From the NCBI GenBank assembly GCA_003526375.1, contig DPDG01000051.1, forward strand, positions 1-60,181: DNA of 60,181 nucleotides, written 5' to 3'. The stretch is from Lentisphaeria bacterium. GTDB taxonomy: Bacteria > Verrucomicrobiota > Lentisphaeria > Victivallales > UBA1829. The position numbers were made by a program, and so were the translations under genes. Positions 34,297 through 43,114 of this stretch are shown here, piece after piece (within the stretch, counting starts at the first letter, position 1; each line of letters begins with the position of its first letter). The notes under the pieces were generated by a model, which did no database searches, was not told where the DNA came from, and worked only from the letters and a program-made list of their open reading frames with translations.

Positions 34297-37277
34297 TTTT
34301 GCTCCTTGTTTCCGGGCAGCTGATAATTCCAGTATTCCTGCTTTTGAGGGCACTTCCATTTTTGTGCCAATGCGGTGAAAAAGACATTCCATCCGGTTTT
34401 CATGACCGCAAAATCAGAATTGCCGAACGGCTGTGCTGCAAAAAAATAAACAACCCCTTTGCCAAAATTCCGTTTAAATCCCGCACATGCCCCGTCCGAA
34501 TAAAGAGCCAGGAGTTCCGCGTCTTTCGGCATTTGAACGGAAAATGCATGAACTCGGCCTCCATCCCGCATATTTTTCACCGCTGCAAGCGGAAGTTTGC
34601 AATCCGGACTGATGCCGCTTGCAGGTCCCGGTTTCAAGCAGGAAGCGGCAACTGGGCGCAGTGGAGCGTTCAACCCGAACAGATTGTGCCGGATTTCCGG
34701 AGTTTCAGAACCGTCCGGTGCAAACGACAGCGCTTCGGGATCGAAGATCACCAGAGCGCCTCCATCTTTCACGTAGCGGATCAGTTTTTCTGCGATTCCC
34801 GGCTCCGCAAAACGGAGTCCCGGCACAATCAACAGTTGACAGCTTTTCAGATTCTTCTGTCCGGAAGCTGCCGACGAGGCAGAAATGTATTCAAAAGGTA
34901 TGCCAAGGGATTCCCCCAAAATCGCATAAAGCGCATAATATCGGTGTGCGGCATCATCGGCACGCCCCCAGAAATCAAAATCGGAATACAGAACCCCGAG
35001 TGCGGGAGTAACCGGAAGACGCAACAGGCGTGTCGATTTTGCTTTTCGTGCAGTTTCGAGCGCTGCGTGAAAAACTTCCGGGCAGGTTTCCAAATTGGCA
35101 TCCGAGTAATAGTTCAGAATTTCCGCGCCGTTTTTCAACGCCTGGGCAACCCATTCGTCAAGCTCCGTTCCTTTCGGCGCCCGTCCGTGATACCGGAATG
35201 CCTGAATGAAAGAATAGACCGGCTTTCCCCCGGAAAGATCCCGGGCCATCTTGACAGAAAAACCTGTGTGGTACAACGCCCGGGCACGCCCCAGCACAGC
35301 CAGAGCCGAAGTCGGATATGGATCAACGCCGATCCAGTCGGCATGCTTTGCCAAGCGTGCGAAGTCCACGATTCCCCGGTAATTGGCGACCGTATTGACA
35401 ACAACCGGAGTGAACGGGATTTGCGGAAAATGTCTTTTTACCTCATTCCGATAAAAAGCATTCGCTTCGTCCAAACGATCATTCCAATAACGCAGGAAGG
35501 CGATACGCCGGAAAGGAGCCTCCGGATCCCGGTTGTCAGCAAAGGCGTCATATATGCCATAGCGTCCTGCCCCATACTCCCGGCGGATGAGCGCATCCAA
35601 ATCATTCAGGTTTTCCCGGTTCTGCGGATTTTTTGCAAAACTGAAAATTTCTTCCAGATTGTTGGAAGGCTCATCGAAGCCGCGAACCATGATCGTCAGC
35701 GGTTTTACCCACGGCTCTTTGGCAAGATACCCGTTCAGCCAGTCGGCAATGACGTTTCGCAACACAGGATCAATTGCATTCACGGAATTCTTGAGGGAGG
35801 GGTTGCTGAACTTTGCTCCGCGGGACAGTGCTGCCGCACTGTGCGAGGTATTGTGCATTGCCAGCAGGAAACCGCTCTGGGAACGTTCGGCATACTTTTC
35901 GGCAGCTTGGCGGCTGCCGAACCGGGCGGATACCCAGGGAAAAACCGCAGGCGCCTCCATTCCTGATGCGGCGATCTCCTTGAATGCCTGATCGCGTATT
36001 TTTGTCCAGTCTGAGGCATGTTTGCGCTGGAAAGAGGAGGAATAAAGCTGTTTCGTCACTGTTCCCGCCATTCCCATGATCCTGGGGGAAAGAGCATCGC
36101 GGTATGCCAGTTTCTCCGCCTGAAGAGGACGCCGGACTATTTTCAGCGGAGCAGCGGAAATCGGTTCTGTATAGCGTCTCAACATCGCTGTGCGGGGGGC
36201 ATCCAATTCCAGCGTTGCAAACTTTTCAACATTGTTGAACGGACCTTCAAAACAGTTCAGATGACTGCTTTCTCTTATGGATGCCCGCGCATGGCGAACT
36301 GCATTGATCCGCCATTTTCCAGATGGACCGGCGCCGAAATCGGAAAAGGGAATGGCAAATACTGCCGTATATCCATCTTTTCCGGCGGAAGCCGCCCCTT
36401 TCCATTTTCCGTTCCAACTCTCCTCCGCGCGCCAGGGATCGCCCGGCACCCGGACACTGAGCCGTCCATCCCAGCGGGTGCCGTTGACATTGAGTATGTA
36501 TTGACGTGCTTCCTGATTGGGCGCGGCGACCATCAGCTCGACAGAATCGTCGCTCCAGACCTGAGAATCGAATTGTGTCATATTGCGTTTGATCCGGTTC
36601 ATTTCCGGTTCGCTGCAACGGAACGCCGCATACAGAAATTCTCCGTCATAAGCCATTTGAAGTGATGTGTCAAGACGGGATGCCTCATCGCTGCCGATAA
36701 CGCAGAAGTTACCAAGTCTTCCGGTTTTCTGCCAGGAGTTGTCAATTTTTCCGTTCAAAGACGGAGCATTGGAAAGGTATGGTATGGACGCTGTATCAGG
36801 CAAGTCACGCAAGGAGAGATTGCTGATATGAAATGTTCCGTTTCCATCGTTCCAGACAGGCAGAAGCAGGCGGAACTTATCCGCACCCTCCGGCGGCATG
36901 AATTCATATCGGAATTCCGTATCCTTTGTTCGGACAGGCAAATCCAGTGTGACAATGCCGCGTGAACCGTATTGTGCATCTCCCGCTGTAAACATCAGCT
37001 TCAACTGCTGCCTGAAACGTTTCCCCTGTGTTATTCGTGTGTTCCGGTATTGGAAGCGCAAGAGTTTCCGACTGGAACCGGAAACAGGAAAATATGTATA
37101 ACAGCTGGCTTCGCCATGAAAATCCTGAATGCTGAATTCCACGGCTCCGTTCTGACTGACGACCTTGATATGTTGGTCATCCCGGGGCCAACTGCGCCAT
37201 ACGTTTTCCGCATGGATCTGGAGAGCGGACCCGACCAGCAGCAAAGCTGGTAAAAAAACTGATTTCACTCCTGACAT
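34293..37277 (-). CDS. Large secreted protein: CBM9-like domain plus GH-like barrel and Rossmann domain
   Basis: 994 residues. The ATG at 37277 has AAGGAGC upstream and gives a signal peptide (cleavage after ALQIHA). A beta-sandwich follows (30-170), then a CBM9-like domain (about 175-350: PSLNGKIDNSWQKTGR, LYAAFRCSEPEMNR, SVELMVAAPNQEARQYILNV). Residues 400-760 resemble a TIM barrel (LTIMVRGFDEPSNN, WIGVDPYPTSALAV). A Rossmann-like domain comes last (LLIVPGLRFAEPGIAEKLIRYVKDGGALVI), as in GH42-type enzymes. It begins the module iii operon and is divergent from the regulator gene. Predicted to bind and cleave an extracellular polysaccharide. Confidence 0.78.
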   Translation of the reverse strand: MSGVKSVFLPALLLVGSALQIHAENVWRSWPRDDQHIKVVSQNGAVEFSIQDFHGEASCYTYFPVSGSSRKLLRFQYRNTRITQGKRFRQQLKLMFTAGDAQYGSRGIVTLDLPVRTKDTEFRYEFMPPEGADKFRLLLPVWNDGNGTFHISNLSLRDLPDTASIPYLSNAPSLNGKIDNSWQKTGRLGNFCVIGSDEASRLDTSLQMAYDGEFLYAAFRCSEPEMNRIKRNMTQFDSQVWSDDSVELMVAAPNQEARQYILNVNGTRWDGRLSVRVPGDPWRAEESWNGKWKGAASAGKDGYTAVFAIPFSDFGAGPSGKWRINAVRHARASIRESSHLNCFEGPFNNVEKFATLELDAPRTAMLRRYTEPISAAPLKIVRRPLQAEKLAYRDALSPRIMGMAGTVTKQLYSSSFQRKHASDWTKIRDQAFKEIAASGMEAPAVFPWVSARFGSRQAAEKYAERSQSGFLLAMHNTSHSAAALSRGAKFSNPSLKNSVNAIDPVLRNVIADWLNGYLAKEPWVKPLTIMVRGFDEPSNNLEEIFSFAKNPQNRENLNDLDALIRREYGAGRYGIYDAFADNRDPEAPFRRIAFLRYWNDRLDEANAFYRNEVKRHFPQIPFTPVVVNTVANYRGIVDFARLAKHADWIGVDPYPTSALAVLGRARALYHTGFSVKMARDLSGGKPVYSFIQAFRYHGRAPKGTELDEWVAQALKNGAEILNYYSDANLETCPEVFHAALETARKAKSTRLLRLPVTPALGVLYSDFDFWGRADDAAHRYYALYAILGESLGIPFEYISASSAASGQKNLKSCQLLIVPGLRFAEPGIAEKLIRYVKDGGALVIFDPEALSFAPDGSETPEIRHNLFGLNAPLRPVAASCLKPGPASGISPDCKLPLAAVKNMRDGGRVHAFSVQMPKDAELLALYSDGACAGFKRNFGKGVVYFFAAQPFGNSDFAVMKTGWNVFFTALAQKWKCPQKQEYWNYQLPGNKEQK

Positions 37278-37332
37278 TTCTTGCTCCTTTTTCTTTACTG
37301 TTGCTACTTTCCTGTTATTTTTTATCTTATTA

Positions 37333-37361
37333 AACATAGTTTCCAAAACTGTCGTTTTCAA
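37333..37361 (-). promoter_or_regulatory. Candidate promoter for the module iii enzyme operon
   Basis: Minus-strand TTGAAA (37356-37361) and TATGTT (37333-37338) are 17 bp apart, about 55 bp before the chosen ATG. Confidence 0.5.
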
Positions 37362-37383
37362 GTTGTGATTTTGAGTTGAAATA

Positions 37384-37462
37384 TATTATTGTATTATGAT
37401 AATTCTGAAAAATGTAATATGATTCATAAATATTTAATTGAAATTATGTATTATTGTATTAT
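37384..37462. promoter_or_regulatory. 14-bp direct repeats, candidate operators between divergent genes of module iii
   Basis: The sequence TATTATTGTATTAT occurs exactly at 37384-37397 and 37449-37462, 65 bp apart (about six helical turns). A TTGAGT/TATGAT promoter for the regulator overlaps the first copy. The region is very AT rich, so chance is possible, but two identical 14-mers beside a GntR gene fit autoregulation. Confidence 0.5.
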
Positions 37463-37490
37463 CTTTCACGATAAAAAAAATGAGATTTTT

Positions 37491-38513
37491 ATGCAAACCA
37501 AAACTACTTTGATCGAAAAATATCTGCTGAATGCCATCGAACGAGGCGAATACATGACAGGTCAGCCGATTCCGACCAGGAATCAGCTGGCGCAGATGTT
37601 TCATTGTTCCCGGACCATTGTGGAGAGAGCGATCGCTTCTCTGTCCGCCGATGGCTGGCTGGAAAGTGGCCGAGGTTGTCGAACCATCGTGCGGAAAGAG
37701 CTTCGCAGACCGACAAGCATTAAAAGACTGAACGTGATTTCCCAACATGATTGCCATCGTTCAATTTCGGACGTGTTTTGTTCTTTTGTCGCTGACCAGG
37801 ACTATTTTGGAATTCCCGTTCGCTGGTTTCCTCCGGACAGGGCTGGAATCATGGCTTCGGAATTGTGCCGTCAAGGCAGTGCTCTCATCTGGATGTTACC
37901 CCGTTATGAGGATTTGGAACTGTTGTATTTTCTGAAAGCGCGAAAAGTTCCCATCTTGTTGCTGAACCGTGATTATGACGATTTCGACAACATCCGGACC
38001 GATCAGCTCGGCAGTATTCGGGAAAGTCTGTCATGGCTTCGAGAAGTCTGTCATGGGACAATTGCCTTTTTAGGATTTCAGGCATCAATCAGCCGACCTT
38101 ACCAGCAGGAGAGAATTCACGCCACTTATCTTGCCGCGATTGAACTGGGACTCCGGCTATCCTCCGATTTCTGCCGCAATGAAAAATTCCTCAATTTCCA
38201 ATCGGATCTGGAAAATGTGGGAATGAGTTTTTTCCAGAGGATGAATCCGGTCAAAGGTATCTTTATCCAGAACAGGGAACTGGTTTTCCCTTTAATTATG
38301 TGCGCACGCAATTATGGACTGATTCACGGGAAAGACTATAAGTTGCTGACTTTCGACTATTTTCCGGAATTGAAAAATACTCCGGGGGTGGGAATGCTGA
38401 ATCAGACATATTCCGTTTTCCGTGAAATAAGCCGGACTTGGCTGAAATCGCTCAATAACCCAGATCGTAAACCGTTCGAGTATCTGGTAAAATGTGAATT
38501 TCATTATTGCTGA
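37491..38513 (+). CDS. GntR-type regulator with LacI-like sensor domain, module iii
   Basis: 340 residues. MQTKTTLIEKYLLNAIERGE begins the winged helix, continuing with PTRNQLAQMFHCSRTIVERA and wing residues SGRGCRTIV. The sensor half shows VPILLLNRDYDDFDNI and later KDYKLLTFDYFPEL. The ATG at 37491 is chosen since upstream starts precede the domain by 34 residues without a ribosome binding site; even the chosen one has a weak site. It is divergent from the enzyme operon and ends 16 bases before the right 201-bp repeat. Confidence 0.85.
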   Translation: MQTKTTLIEKYLLNAIERGEYMTGQPIPTRNQLAQMFHCSRTIVERAIASLSADGWLESGRGCRTIVRKELRRPTSIKRLNVISQHDCHRSISDVFCSFVADQDYFGIPVRWFPPDRAGIMASELCRQGSALIWMLPRYEDLELLYFLKARKVPILLLNRDYDDFDNIRTDQLGSIRESLSWLREVCHGTIAFLGFQASISRPYQQERIHATYLAAIELGLRLSSDFCRNEKFLNFQSDLENVGMSFFQRMNPVKGIFIQNRELVFPLIMCARNYGLIHGKDYKLLTFDYFPELKNTPGVGMLNQTYSVFREISRTWLKSLNNPDRKPFEYLVKCEFHYC

Positions 38514-38529
38514 ACACTGCCGTGCCGCA

Positions 38530-38730
38530 GGACATTATTCGATGCGCCACGGCTGCAACCGCCAGGATATCCCGCAGCTTCCGAAGGAGCTCATCGAGTA
38601 CTTTGAAAACAATCAGGTAAAGAAATAATCTCTCTTGATCTGTTGTGATCGAGTCGGACGCCCCTGCCGCTGGTATTTACCAGTTGCAGGGGTTGTTTTT
38701 TACGGTCTGATACGGTTTCATGCGTCCCAT
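38530..38730 (+). repeat. 201-bp direct repeat, right copy
   Basis: Copy of 31123-31323 with three substitutions. It carries 99 bases of Gfo/Idh coding sequence without a start, so it is a non-functional 3' gene fragment, and a second copy of the terminator (38661-38702) that now lies behind the regulator gene. The remaining bases to 38817 contain nothing recognisable. Confidence 0.97.
38661..38702 (+). terminator. Terminator in the right repeat copy
   Basis: Same hairpin and T run as at 31254-31295. It would end transcripts of the module iii regulator, so the duplicated segment still has a use. Confidence 0.8.
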
Positions 38731-38817
38731 TTTTGTATCTCTGATATTCCGAAGGTTCTATTGTGCATTCAAATGAAACTGCCGGAACAGTGATATCATA
38801 GTTTGCAGCACAGCCGT

Positions 38818-40587
38818 TCAGGGGTTCCGCAATTCCGCAGGGGCGGGATATCCTGTGGAATGTCTTTCCTTCAAAACGGCAATTTTCTTTTCGATCAGCT
38901 CAGGAGAGAAAGAATGGAAGTTCCCCTCAATGTGCCATCCCTGTTCCGTGTCGGCTGCGACCAGCGGCAGCGCTTCTTCCGCGACCGCAAGTTCCGATTT
39001 TTCAAGAATACGGTATTCCGGCAGCAGTGCATCGTTCCAGTTTTTACGCAGACGGTAAATTTGATATAAATGAAAGACCGACTGCCAGACCAGACCGCAG
39101 ATCGCGGCATTGATGAAATCCCGGTGAGCGGTTCCCAGCGCCTCCCGCAGCAATTCGACACCCGCTTTCCAGTGTTCTGCCAGCGTTCCCAGGCGCCGGA
39201 TTAATTTTTCCAGCGGAAATTCTGCCGGTTCCGGATAGACGTCGCCGCGTTCGTCCGGCAGCCAGGAACGCCCGACGGGTTTGCCACTTAAAGGACCGGG
39301 TTCCGGAATCAAAGCCAGCGAATGATTGACCGGGGAATCGTAAAGAAACGGAACGCAGAACGGATAATCCATTGCCAATGCATCGGCAAATATGTGCCAC
39401 GCCGCGATAATTTTTTCGGCATTGCATCCCGGATATTCTGAATGCGCGAACGCTGTCATTGCCTCATCGCAGTCCGTTTCTCTTTTCAATTCAAGGAAGA
39501 AATTGAACGCTTTGAGCGAACTGGAATTGAGATTGCCGAAGTTCCAGCAGCCCATGAAACCATGCAGGCCTGTGCTGCGCAGATAATCCGCTTTACGGAA
39601 CAGATTCGGAATCACCGGCAGGGTGCGGACCGTTGCCAGTTCATGCGTTGTTCCCAACTGATATTTCGGCATGACTGTGATTCCATGCCGTTCTGCCGCC
39701 TTTCTGACTTCCAGAAACTGCTCGGAGGGACCGGCATATCCCAGCGAATATTCATCGACGCGAATGCCGTCAGGCCGAATGCCTCCACGCTCAAAATCCA
39801 CCATCAGAGTAATATCCTGCGGCAGACGCGAAATAATGGTTTCACACGGAGGATCGGCATACATGGTCCATGACCAGTTCCAAAAGATCAGTTCCATTTT
39901 TGAAGAAATGCCGCGGACTCCATCGCGGACAGTATTCAACAGTTCCGCCACCACGTCCTCCGGGTTCCGCGCTCCGCATCGCGGACAGTTGGTCGGCACC
40001 TGATCCATGATGAGTTTCCGGGGACGGCGGGGACCGGGACGGCAGTTGCGATTCGCGTAACAATGTGCCGGATATTCAGAGGCGGAAATAATGATGAACC
40101 CACCCAGTTCCGGCAGCAGTCGCGTGAAGTCCGCGAATGATTCCCGCAGATAATCCCTTACATACGGCGTCGAAGTGCAGAGAGCCCGTGTATCGAATCT
40201 GGTATTGTCATCGCCGCGGCAGTTGAGAACCTGTCCGCCGATGTCAATATGTTTTTGCCAGAATGCCAGATCGCTTGTTGGAATTGCCCTCGGCGGTTGC
40301 AGGTAGACAAAGACCCGTATTCCGTATTTTGCCGCCCGGAGACAAAGGCTGCGCAACGCATTCAGATGAATCCTGCCATGCGGCGCAAACTCCGGAAAAT
40401 GCGGATTTGGAATGATATGATGAAGCTGTCCATGAATCCAGATTGCATTGAACCCGCAGTCCATGATATTTTTCAGAACTTCATCCGTATAACTTTTTTC
40501 CGCAGTTACCGTTTCATCCTGCAAATCGTCCGGATATTCCACATGTATTCCGAATCTGCTGTAGGGACTGCGCCAGATTTTCAGCAT
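38818..40587 (-). CDS. Putative intracellular TIM-barrel glycoside hydrolase-like protein
   Basis: 589 residues, no signal peptide. The N-terminus is reminiscent of a GH barrel (LKNIMDCGFNAIWIHGQLHH, LCLRAAKYGIRVFVYLQPPR). A segment GGFIIISASEYPAHC with a possible catalytic Glu near 171 is followed by cysteines and a C-x2-C pair at 201-204 (CPRCGARNPE), recalling the cysteine cluster of the DUF4838 proteins. The last 150 residues are helical. It is the last gene of the module iv operon, starting 28 bases after the DUF4838 stop with AAAGGAG. No named family is claimed. Confidence 0.75.
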   Translation of the reverse strand: MLKIWRSPYSRFGIHVEYPDDLQDETVTAEKSYTDEVLKNIMDCGFNAIWIHGQLHHIIPNPHFPEFAPHGRIHLNALRSLCLRAAKYGIRVFVYLQPPRAIPTSDLAFWQKHIDIGGQVLNCRGDDNTRFDTRALCTSTPYVRDYLRESFADFTRLLPELGGFIIISASEYPAHCYANRNCRPGPRRPRKLIMDQVPTNCPRCGARNPEDVVAELLNTVRDGVRGISSKMELIFWNWSWTMYADPPCETIISRLPQDITLMVDFERGGIRPDGIRVDEYSLGYAGPSEQFLEVRKAAERHGITVMPKYQLGTTHELATVRTLPVIPNLFRKADYLRSTGLHGFMGCWNFGNLNSSSLKAFNFFLELKRETDCDEAMTAFAHSEYPGCNAEKIIAAWHIFADALAMDYPFCVPFLYDSPVNHSLALIPEPGPLSGKPVGRSWLPDERGDVYPEPAEFPLEKLIRRLGTLAEHWKAGVELLREALGTAHRDFINAAICGLVWQSVFHLYQIYRLRKNWNDALLPEYRILEKSELAVAEEALPLVAADTEQGWHIEGNFHSFSPELIEKKIAVLKERHSTGYPAPAELRNP

Positions 40588-40599
40588 TTACCACTCCTT

Positions 40600-40627
40600 T
40601 TTCAAAAATTATCTTTCAAAAATTATC
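40600..40627 (-). repeat. 14-bp tandem duplication across a stop codon
   Basis: Two exact 14-bp copies adjoin at 40600-40613 and 40614-40627. The upstream copy holds the last codons and TGA of the DUF4838 gene, the other copy is noncoding. It mirrors the duplication at 1195-1222. Confidence 0.9.
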
Positions 40628-43096
40628 CCGGAGAACGATGCGGCCCATGCGTTCCGGGGTGTTGTGCGCCGGAACGAAGATTGGACTCCAGCATCCCTTT
40701 TTTCCACCTGGGAAAACACGGAACAGATTCAGGCGGATCTCCTTGCCGGAACCGGTGCGGAGGCTCCTCAGGGGAATCGCAGTTTCCATGAACAAGCGTC
40801 CATTTTCAGTCTGAACAACCGGTTCGGGTCCGTAGTTCCAGGCCGTCGAATATGCGGCGTCATTCTTATAATAATGCCCGTAACGCTCAATCATGCCATT
40901 GGCTCCGATGCAAAGCTGATGAACCGGCAGAGCTCCCTGCGAAGCCAGGAAGATTTCCAGATGATCGCCTTCCCAGAGTGACTTCACACCCTTGCTGAAT
41001 TCATTGCCCTGTTCCTCATACCGCAGATAAAGATGTGTCTTATCCACGGCACAGAGCAGTTTTGCCTTCAATGAAAACGGAAAACCGTCGATTGTACGCC
41101 ACGAATCAATCTTTGCCGCTCTGTTCCAATCAACCTTTTTCAGATTGCCGCCGGCTTCGGGCATGGGCTGATATTCCGCCGACAGGACCGGGCGGTTGAT
41201 ATACTTCTCCTTTTCCTCCCACCTGGCACGTCCCCGCAGCATGGGATTCCACATGCCCTCGCGCAGGAGGCGCAGCCGCTCCCGAACTTCGGGGGTGTCC
41301 GCAAGACGATCCGCCTGTGTCAGAAATCTGCCGAGCTGTTTCATGCGCTCTTTTGTTCCGCATTTTCCCCAGTTGACTTCCTCCGACTGGAATGCGCCGA
41401 GCGTATTGAAGCGGCTGAGCTGATCGCCCGGATAATTGGATGGATTCATGTAGGCATACTCGATCAGATCATAGAACTGTCTCATCGGCTGTGCCGCCGC
41501 GCCGTAATAAGAACGGAAAAAGTCATCCCGCAGTTTTTCCGGGTTCAGAGAGGGATCGTCCGCCAGCCGGGAAGCCAGATACAGCTCCAGATGCTGATAC
41601 CAGAACGGCACGCTGATTTCATCGCCCGATTCGATAAAATACCCCATGACCCCGCCGTCAGTCATTTTCCTGAGATGTCTGGCGAATTCATGATAGTAGT
41701 AACCGGGAAAGAAGTCATTGTATTTGTAAACGATTCGCGCATCCCATGCCGGTGCCAGCAAATGCAGCCATACCGTCAGCAGACGTTTGTCTTTTTCATT
41801 GGCTATCCAGCCGTCCAGCATGTGGTCCGTTCTCTGCCGGGAGAGTCTGTGCCAGAAATTGGACATGTTCAATACGATCATGACACTTAAATTCGATGGC
41901 AGGTCGAGCCCTTCCGGATACGGTGTCGTTGTATTGTATGCAAGGGTGCCGATCCCCGCATCCGGTGCTTTTTTACCGGCTTCACGGGCGATTTTGCTCA
42001 TCCATTCAAAGTGGATGTAGTTGTCGGGGCGCTGCCCGTCCCTGTATTTGTCCGGGAATAATTTGAGGCAGTCTGCACAGCGGCAGTATCCGTGATTGTC
42101 ATCCGGCTGGATTGGATAATAGAACGGTTCGTCCTTCATTTTCTTAACCTGATTGCTCAGGGAGACTCCGACCACTTTCTTTCCCCGGCTGCGGTCAACC
42201 GCCTCCTGCGCCAGAATCCGGATCACATCTTTGTTGGTGTTGCAGAGCTGGGGCGGAAGCTGTTCATCGTCAGGATACTGCGAACGCATGGCGATCAGGT
42301 GAGTCCGGCTGGCACCTTTGTAGTTCTGCGCGAAATACTCCGGGTGTTTCTTTTCAAAATATTTTGCGAGCCATGGCGATTTGCAGGGTGCGTAGAAGCG
42401 AATCCAGATGCCGTAAATATTATGGTTGACGATGCCGTAACGGATTGTCTGCTTCCAGCGGAGTTTCAACTGCTGCACCTCATACGGAGTGTAGGGCTGT
42501 CCATACGCCTTGAAGATTTTCGGGGCATAAATCATGCGGAAAGCTTTCATGAACGGATGCCGCCGGAGCGTGAACGGCGCAACGGAAAGCGAAGTGTGTT
42601 TCTGATATGTGATCCCGTTGTCTCCGGGTGCATACCATTCGAAACCGCAGCCTTGACGCAGAAAATCATAAACCGCCCACAGCGTCCCGTGATTGTGATA
42701 TTCCAGCGGCGGCAGGGCGGATTGATTGCCGTATTCGATGCTGCCGTATTCCTCATCGTCCACGCCTGCCAGATATGCGGCGTCCGTGCGGACAGCCACC
42801 AGATATTCCTCCCGTTTCAGTTTGCCGACTTCAAGCCCGGCATCTGCCGATGCAAGAGTTTTTCCCAGATAGATGGGCTGTCCGGAAAACTTTTCGCCTT
42901 CCCGGACAATGGGAACAGTGCATCCGGTCATCAGTCTGAAATGATGTTGCAGTTCAAATGCGGCATACTGCACGGACTTTTCCGGTTTCGCAGGAATGAC
43001 GATTGCACTTGCAGGTTTTCCCTCCTTTGTCACCTCAACTGCATTCAGGCAGAGTGTAATGCAGCAGACAACTGAAATCAATCCGATTTTTTTCAT
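40616..43096 (-). CDS. Secreted DUF4838-like protein, module iv
   Basis: 826 residues with a signal peptide (cleavage near CLNAVE). Residues 20-165 form the alpha/beta N-domain (QYAAFELQHHFRLMTGC). Next is a DUF4838-type barrel with C-x-C-x2-C at 338-343 after QPDDNHGY. The C-terminal 170 residues look CBM9-like (LYLRYEEQGNEF, EGDHLEIFLASQG). Compared with the module ii paralogues the N-domain is similar but the barrel diverges strongly. The gene lies between the LamG protein and a cytoplasmic barrel protein. Predicted polysaccharide hydrolase; substrate unknown. Confidence 0.85.
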   Translation of the reverse strand: MKKIGLISVVCCITLCLNAVEVTKEGKPASAIVIPAKPEKSVQYAAFELQHHFRLMTGCTVPIVREGEKFSGQPIYLGKTLASADAGLEVGKLKREEYLVAVRTDAAYLAGVDDEEYGSIEYGNQSALPPLEYHNHGTLWAVYDFLRQGCGFEWYAPGDNGITYQKHTSLSVAPFTLRRHPFMKAFRMIYAPKIFKAYGQPYTPYEVQQLKLRWKQTIRYGIVNHNIYGIWIRFYAPCKSPWLAKYFEKKHPEYFAQNYKGASRTHLIAMRSQYPDDEQLPPQLCNTNKDVIRILAQEAVDRSRGKKVVGVSLSNQVKKMKDEPFYYPIQPDDNHGYCRCADCLKLFPDKYRDGQRPDNYIHFEWMSKIAREAGKKAPDAGIGTLAYNTTTPYPEGLDLPSNLSVMIVLNMSNFWHRLSRQRTDHMLDGWIANEKDKRLLTVWLHLLAPAWDARIVYKYNDFFPGYYYHEFARHLRKMTDGGVMGYFIESGDEISVPFWYQHLELYLASRLADDPSLNPEKLRDDFFRSYYGAAAQPMRQFYDLIEYAYMNPSNYPGDQLSRFNTLGAFQSEEVNWGKCGTKERMKQLGRFLTQADRLADTPEVRERLRLLREGMWNPMLRGRARWEEKEKYINRPVLSAEYQPMPEAGGNLKKVDWNRAAKIDSWRTIDGFPFSLKAKLLCAVDKTHLYLRYEEQGNEFSKGVKSLWEGDHLEIFLASQGALPVHQLCIGANGMIERYGHYYKNDAAYSTAWNYGPEPVVQTENGRLFMETAIPLRSLRTGSGKEIRLNLFRVFPGGKKGCWSPIFVPAHNTPERMGRIVLRDNF

Positions 43097-43114
43097 GCGT
43101 TCATCCTTTCAGAG

